64,000 nucleotides of DNA from CALGLS01 sp965222105 (GTDB lineage Bacteria > Bacteroidota > Bacteroidia > Chitinophagales > Saprospiraceae): assembly GCA_965222105.1 (NCBI GenBank), contig CBDCTQ010000055.1, positions 170,422 through 234,421 on the forward strand, read 5' to 3'. The notes under the pieces were generated by a model. That model did not search any database. It worked only from the letters and a program-made list of their open reading frames with translations, and was not told the origin of the DNA. Position numbers and translations under genes: made by a program. Position 1 is the first letter of the stretch. Each line of letters begins with the position of its first letter. Shown piece by piece: positions 61,407 to 64,000 of this stretch.

Positions 61407-63593
61407 CTATTTCAAAAATCCCTTAAACAAGGCCGGCAAAAACACCAAATCGGCCAGCAGCGCCGCCGCAATGGTAAAGGCACACAACCATCCAAATACG
61501 CTTACCGAGACCACGCTGCTCCATCCCACAATAAGAAATCCGCAGACCAGAGAAATGGTCGTAGACAGCAGCGCACTGCCGGTGTACTGACAAGACTGGT
61601 TGATCGCCGCTTGCGCTGAAACGCCGCTGGTTTTGTATCGCTTATAGTTGTGCAGGAGGTGGATCGTATCGTCCATAGCGATGCCCAACATGATGGGGGC
61701 CAACATGGCATTGGAGGCTTCGAGTGGAATACCAAATAACACCGTCACCATAACTGCCAAAAACAAGGGCAGCAGATTGGGTACGATGGCCAGAATACTG
61801 GTTTTTAAATCGCCGATGAAAAAGATCAGAATTAAAAAAGCAAGGACAAAGGCAGCAGTAAACGATCGGAACTGTGTCTGCAGAATAAACCGGTTCAATT
61901 GGACAAAGAGTGCGGAAAAGCCGTGAATTTCGAGTGTATATCCTTTCGGAAAAACGGCCTCGAAGTCGCGCCGGATATCGGCCAATAATTGTTCCAGCTC
62001 TTTGGTTTGCAGCTCTTTGGTGGTGACGGCTATTCCGAGGGAGCGAAAATCGTCGGAAGCCAGGGAGAAAAAAGGATTGGCCTGGCGGAGGGTAGTTGCC
62101 AGGGTGGAGTCGAGTGTTATTTTTCGGTTGGAGAGGCGGAAAAGGCGCGGCGCATTTTTTTCCATAAAAGACCGGATATTGACCATCGACACCGGCGTTG
62201 CCAACAGAGTGTACCCGTCTAATTTTTTTTGAAAGGCTTCCAACTGGTCTATTGTATTTTTGGTCATGGAGGAGGCCCCGTTGGTGGGCCTGATGTTGAG
62301 TTGGAGGCGGGAGCTTCCTTGTATTTTTTCTTCGATTAGTTGCAGGTCCGATTTTGCCTTTCCATTGCCCAGCAGGTTCAATGAATCGGTATTGACTTCG
62401 AGGTGAGAAAGCAAATAGAGCCCCGATAAAATCAGCAGGATACACCCGGCGATTAGGTTTTTTCGGTACCTTCCGGTAAAATCGTTGACCGCCTGTAGGA
62501 GGGTGTGCAAGGGTATTCGTTTTATTTTAGGCGCCGTTTGTTGAAAAATGGTTGGAGGCAGCCAACTGAACCCGATGGCTGCGATAATGTACACCAGCAC
62601 AAAGCACAACAATAATCCTACGAAAGTGAAGATCCCCATGGTTTTGAAAGCCGGAAGTGGCGAGAGGTAGAGCGCCAGATATCCAACAATGGTGGTGAGG
62701 GTGGTAAAGAAACAAGGCTTCAGACTTTTGTAAAGTGCTTGTTGGATTTGCTTTTCCGGCGGTTGGCTGGGGTGGGCTGCCCGGTGCAAATGATATATGT
62801 TGATGATGTGTACCACATCGCTCACACTGTATACCATCAGTATGGTGGGTATGAGCATGGAAATCATGTTGAGCGGGTAGCCGAGGCCGGTGATGAGCCC
62901 CATTAAGATTCCAACCGGGACGATCACACATCCCAGGGCAATGGGCAGGTACGCCGGGTGTGGCAATAAAAATAACAACAAAAAAAAGATCACCAGTACG
63001 GTTGCTACCGAAAAGAACATGCTTTCGCTGTAAACGGTTTGGTTGTAAGCCTCATTGAGGATGGGTGACCCCGAAAGGTGGTAGTGGTCGAATTGGGATT
63101 CGAATATAGTTCTGGCTTTTTCAACGACCTGCTTGCGGATGCCGTCCATTGCTTTCGACGATAACAGTTGGATGTAGAACAGGGCATACTTCCCATCGTC
63201 GGGAAGAAGTTTTTGCCGGATGGCGGGCAGATCGTCGAGGATACGACGGCTGGCCTGAAGGCTTCGACCGGCGCGATAGATATTTCTGAAATACCATTTC
63301 CGGTTGGAATAGATGGGGTAGGTGGCATTGGCCAGGCTGAAAGTGGCGCGCACATAGGGGAGTGAATCAAACCGTTGATGAAGGGCCAGAAAGGTTTCGA
63401 CATGATCGCCTGTCAGCGAATCGCCCAGGGGTACCATTGCTACGATGATCTCATCGGAGCCTTCTGTTTCCTGATGTTGGAGGTATCGTTGGTACTGCGG
63501 ATTGTCGTCTAAAAACCAGATGCTAACGGAATTATCGACCTGTATGTGTTGCAAGGTGTGGAAGAGCGCAAAAGCCGTTGTGATAAATAACAT
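61407..63593 (-). CDS. RND/MMPL-family transporter
   Basis: 728 aa from the ATG at 63593. Two repeats of one periplasmic loop and six membrane helices: first loop after VDNSVSIWFLDDNPQYQRYLQHQETEGSDEIIVAMVP, helices FFSVATVLVIFFLLLFLLPHPAYLPIALGCVIVPVGILMGLITGLGYPLNMISMLIPTILMVYSVSDVVHIINIYH; the second half repeats this with FRSFTAAFVLAFLILIFFIG and MLAPIMLGIAMDDTIHLLHNYKRYK (SSD-like). It may export lipids or hopanoid-like molecules. Codons upstream of the ATG (SFLLNNRVSVVL) look like the proper first helix but have no ATG, GTG or TTG start, so the true start may be damaged or unusual. Confidence 0.9.
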   Translation of the reverse strand: MLFITTAFALFHTLQHIQVDNSVSIWFLDDNPQYQRYLQHQETEGSDEIIVAMVPLGDSLTGDHVETFLALHQRFDSLPYVRATFSLANATYPIYSNRKWYFRNIYRAGRSLQASRRILDDLPAIRQKLLPDDGKYALFYIQLLSSKAMDGIRKQVVEKARTIFESQFDHYHLSGSPILNEAYNQTVYSESMFFSVATVLVIFFLLLFLLPHPAYLPIALGCVIVPVGILMGLITGLGYPLNMISMLIPTILMVYSVSDVVHIINIYHLHRAAHPSQPPEKQIQQALYKSLKPCFFTTLTTIVGYLALYLSPLPAFKTMGIFTFVGLLLCFVLVYIIAAIGFSWLPPTIFQQTAPKIKRIPLHTLLQAVNDFTGRYRKNLIAGCILLILSGLYLLSHLEVNTDSLNLLGNGKAKSDLQLIEEKIQGSSRLQLNIRPTNGASSMTKNTIDQLEAFQKKLDGYTLLATPVSMVNIRSFMEKNAPRLFRLSNRKITLDSTLATTLRQANPFFSLASDDFRSLGIAVTTKELQTKELEQLLADIRRDFEAVFPKGYTLEIHGFSALFVQLNRFILQTQFRSFTAAFVLAFLILIFFIGDLKTSILAIVPNLLPLFLAVMVTVLFGIPLEASNAMLAPIMLGIAMDDTIHLLHNYKRYKTSGVSAQAAINQSCQYTGSALLSTTISLVCGFLIVGWSSVVSVSVFGWLCAFTIAAALLADLVFLPALFKGFLK

Positions 63594-63956
63594 TAATACA
63601 ACGGAAACCCTGTTGTTCAGTAGGAACGATATGATTGTTGAATAGCCGCTTATGATCGTTTGGTTATTGATTAATTAATTGTCGGTTAATTGTTGGTTGA
63701 AGGAGGCATTTGGGGTGCTAAAGAACGAAAAATAGGCGTTTAAGACGTAAATTGAACTACAATTAGGATTTGTCGAAGTTTTGTATTCAAAATAATACAA
63801 CACCCTTTACAAAAGCCATGAAAACGAATTAGGTGATCTTCCCGGCTTTACCCCGATCATTTTACTTTCGTAACTCCAAACGTCATAGAGCGCTTTAATT
63901 CACCCATTGGCTTAAGCAAAATAGAAATAAATTTTTAACTTTTAAACCAAAATATC
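63594..63956. other. 363-bp divergent intergenic region at the right edge
   Basis: AT-rich with short direct runs of ATTAATTAATT type near 63670. A weak TACTTTCG box (63861-63868) could serve the right-edge gene. No gene or repeat of the families described here was seen. Confidence 0.3.
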
Positions 63957-64000
63957 ATGAATGAAAACAATGGCTTTACGCCAAACCAAACAACCGTAGC
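63957..64000 (+). CDS. start of a gene cut by the window edge
   Basis: ATG at 63957 followed by NENNGFTPNQTTVA and the end of the window. A purine-poor AT-rich stretch lies before the ATG. Too short to identify. Confidence 0.45.
   Translation, partial: MNENNGFTPNQTTV

Noticed and set aside
1..64000. CRISPR arrays, prophage, rRNA or tRNA genes
   Set aside because: I saw no regularly spaced repeats, phage structural genes or cloverleaf-like segments while reading.

Overview
The window looks like a chromosomal segment of a Bacteroidota bacterium, most likely of the Saprospiria type (Saprospira/Lewinella/Haliscomenobacter relatives). The evidence is the conserved mutY-ssb-gldE-gldD cluster, at least five secreted proteins with type IX secretion (T9SS) C-terminal sorting domains, a Bacteroidota-style curli locus, and TAnnTTTG promoter boxes, including a full TTTG-N19-TATATTTG site before recA. 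The species assignment is inference. I see no rRNA, tRNA or CRISPR array.

Layout. 1-0.35 kb: the 3' end of an S9 peptidase gene. 0.5-9.35 kb: a minus-strand curli region. In transcription order it holds a class III adenylate cyclase, a LuxR-type response regulator, two curlin-repeat proteins, a CsgE protein with an N-terminal CsgH-like domain, CsgF, CsgG with a C-terminal barrel, and a beta-propeller lipoprotein coupled to csgG. 9.9-29.4 kb is mostly housekeeping: aconitase, a T9SS-exported protein, amidohydrolase, CDGSH protein, MoxR ATPase, D-Ala-D-Ala dipeptidase, radical SAM protein, TPR protein, recA, then gldD-gldE-ssb-mutY. 29.5-35.9 kb: a giant (about 2,124 aa) secreted protein with a type B sorting domain. 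35.9-44.4 kb: two MscS-like channels, a SRPBCC/GyrI-like protein, a DUF3078 protein in a likely operon with an ECF sigma factor, an M28 peptidase, hpt and an alpha/beta hydrolase. 44.4-56.3 kb: a tandem, partly decayed array of T9SS-exported propeller proteins and M6-like proteases, broken by an IS4-like element and bordered by an ISAzo13-like element. 56.4-64 kb: M48 protease, PagL-like lipid A deacylase, a Cys-rich secreted protein, a two-component system, an RND transporter and the start of one more gene.

Mobile and repeated DNA are the most informative part. The IS4-like element has perfect 16-bp inverted ends and a perfect 9-bp target duplication, and removing it restores an intact 449-aa reading frame. 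Two truncated protease copies share the same deletion junction, so the deletion came before a duplication. Three intergenic copies of a 120-180 bp element bounded by GAGTGCGTGACA-like inverted ends look like a MITE family. A small palindromic module occurs both inside one of these copies and in frame inside the IS4-like transposase gene, with a compensatory base-pair change in the stem.

Working model (inference): the organism builds an extracellular layer from curli-type amyloid and large T9SS-exported proteins. The LuxR regulator and the cyclase next to the curli genes are the obvious candidates for control. All coordinates and motif positions were read by eye from the sequence; family names rest on recognised motifs and no database search was made.
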